The notes beneath the pieces are model-generated. The model worked only from the letters and a program-made list of their open reading frames with translations. It searched no databases and had not been told where the DNA came from. Below are positions 63,017 through 64,000 of a stretch of DNA of 64,000 nucleotides, in pieces. The DNA lies in NCBI RefSeq assembly GCF_029601685.1, contig NZ_JARRIR010000015.1, positions 1-64,000 of the forward strand. The letters run 5' to 3'. This DNA is from Metarhizobium sp017305935. GTDB taxonomy: Bacteria; Pseudomonadota; Alphaproteobacteria; Rhizobiales; Rhizobiaceae. Positions within the stretch are counted from its first letter, which is position 1. Each line of letters starts with the position of its first letter. A program made the translations under genes and the position numbers.

Positions 63017-63445
63017 TCAGGTGTCCGATTCGGGCTTATCCTCCGAAATCTCCTGCCGCAGCTTCGGCCCCTGCGCCAAGCGTCGACCCAGCGCCGTAAT
63101 GAACGCTTCGTAACGCTCGCTGGATTTCGCTCGCGCCGCCTGCGCCGCCGGCTCCGGGAGGGCGGGCGTCGTGGTGATCCAGAAGCGGATGAACACCGCC
63201 AGGGTCTCCACCGCGATGCCGACATCGCGTTCGAGGCGTGTCATTCGACGATCGAGCTGGTCGAGGCGTTTTGAAAAGATGGCTTCGCGCCGTTCGGCGT
63301 CGTCCGGCGAGAGGAAGGACGCGATGGCTGCCTCGGCGATCATGGACTGTGATTGCTCGCGGCGTGCGGCGAAATCTGCCAGCGTCTTTTCGACCTCGGG
63401 GTCGAGATAGATCGTTGTCTTTCTCTTTTTTCGGCGAACGGTCAT
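63017..63445 (-). CDS. CopG/ribbon-helix-helix regulator of the transfer genes
   Basis: 142 aa. The N-terminal RHH motif (RKKRKTTIYLDPEVEKTLADFAARREQSQSMIAEAAIASFL, residues 4-44) is followed by a helical segment with a membrane-like stretch (VGIAVETLAVFIRFW). Located between traG and trbB, 5 nt after the traG stop, where CopG proteins are regularly found in this ICE class. Probably autoregulates the operon. Confidence 0.88.
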   Translation of the reverse strand: MTVRRKKRKTTIYLDPEVEKTLADFAARREQSQSMIAEAAIASFLSPDDAERREAIFSKRLDQLDRRMTRLERDVGIAVETLAVFIRFWITTTPALPEPAAQAARAKSSERYEAFITALGRRLAQGPKLRQEISEDKPESDT

Positions 63446-63450
63446 GGTGG

Positions 63451-64000
63451 CTACAGCTCCATGCCGTCGTTGGGATCAAGAGAGACCTGCCGTGCGATGC
63501 CCTGCATCTGCCGGATCATGCGACGGTTCCCCACGGCCTCCTCTTCGGCGTCATCCGGGAGGTCGATCTCGAATTCGTTTTCGATGGGCGCCTTTTTCTC
63601 AACCGGCTTTACGCGGCTCAGCTCGGGTTGCAGCCGACGTTCGGAACTGGTGGTGTCCTCATCGTCCGAGGAGGCCGCGGTCGTCGCGATCTCTTCCGGG
63701 CGCGGTGGTATCGGCAGGCTGCTCCAGTCGTCCGGGCCGGTGCTGTCAGGTCGTTTCGGCTCCGGCGGCGCCAGCACCCGCTCCTTGAAGCGGGCATCCT
63801 CGTAATAGCGCGCCTTCTTCGCCCGGATCGGCGGGATGCCGGCGACCATGACGATCTCGTCGGTCGGCGGAAGCTGCATGATCTCGCCTGGCGTCAGCAA
63901 CTGACGGGCGGTCTCCGAGCGCGACACCATCAGATGGCCTAACCACGGCGACAGGCGGTGGCCGGCGTAGTTCTTCATGGCCTTCATTTCGGTGGCTGTG
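63451..64000 (-). CDS. traG: Conjugal transfer coupling protein TraG (VirD4-like), C-terminal part
   Basis: The reading frame is open to the window end, so only about 182 C-terminal residues are seen. GEIMQLPPTDEIVMVAGIPPIRAKKARYYED is the typical end of the TraG ATPase core; an acidic, Pro-rich tail follows (IATTAASSDDEDTT, EIDLPDDAEEE). The ATPase motifs lie beyond 64000. Couples the relaxosome to the Trb channel. Confidence 0.9.
   Translation of the reverse strand, partial: TATEMKAMKNYAGHRLSPWLGHLMVSRSETARQLLTPGEIMQLPPTDEIVMVAGIPPIRAKKARYYEDARFKERVLAPPEPKRPDSTGPDDWSSLPIPPRPEEIATTAASSDDEDTTSSERRLQPELSRVKPVEKKAPIENEFEIDLPDDAEEEAVGNRRMIRQMQGIARQVSLDPNDGMEL

Noticed and set aside
1..64000. 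CRISPR arrays, rRNA, or a plasmid origin
   Set aside because: No regularly spaced repeats, no rRNA-like stretch and no repABC or parA-type genes are visible in the window.

Overview
The window looks like one end of an integrative and conjugative element (ICE) from an alphaproteobacterium, probably of the Hyphomicrobiales. It is GC-rich. It starts at a tRNA-fMet 3' end with that gene's terminator (11-77). It ends in a Tn4371/rhizobial-type conjugation block (traG-copG-trbBCDEJKLFGI-DUF2274-lysR, 52265-64000). Between them lie about 52 kb of metabolic cargo. No integrase is seen, so the other end of the element should lie beyond 64000. The assembly has a 63-N gap inside trbB.

Layout. (1) 276-10395, leftward: a universal stress protein, a DUF1269 protein, a Na+-translocating NADH:quinone reductase (nqrABCDEF, with nqrA frameshifted), the flavin transferase ApbE, a small NqrM-like assembly protein, a CBS-domain protein, a Tat-type nitroreductase and a Ca2+/Na+ antiporter. 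(2) 10749-18386, leftward: TetR, PHA synthase, MaoC-Pta fusion, acetate kinase, FabI-type reductase, lipoprotein hydrolase, HdeD. (3) 18827-23814, leftward: an SDR remnant, then an export and transport operon (TetR, small ORF, GltS-type symporter, EmrA-type fusion protein, DUF2955 permease). (4) 24080-32162, rightward: frameshifted HdeD, small membrane protein, an HlyD/RbbA-like/ABC-2 exporter, alcohol dehydrogenase, CBS-BON protein. (5) 32502-38457, rightward: a complete arginine deiminase pathway (antiporter, arcA, arcB, arcC), a small protein and a second universal stress protein. (6) 38691-44149, leftward: P-type Ca2+-like ATPase and phosphoketolase. (7) 45518-52199, rightward: phasin, phaB, phaA, a DUF3141 protein and a second PHA synthase.

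Together the cargo reads as a portable energy-limitation package. Phosphoketolase plus acetate kinase, and the arginine deiminase pathway, make ATP without respiration. PHB synthesis and alcohol dehydrogenase consume reductant. Nqr couples NADH oxidation to a sodium gradient, and stress proteins (USP, HdeD, CBS, nitroreductase, cation pump) accompany them. This is an inference from gene content.

The most notable new signal is a palindrome, GTCAWC-N4-GWTGAY. It occurs seven times, always between genes and ahead of the cargo operons, at 10449, 18437, 24948, 32355, 44291, 45012 and 45034. In four cases its proximal arm is itself the -35 box (GTTGAC). The cargo therefore seems to form one regulon under an unidentified DNA-binding protein.
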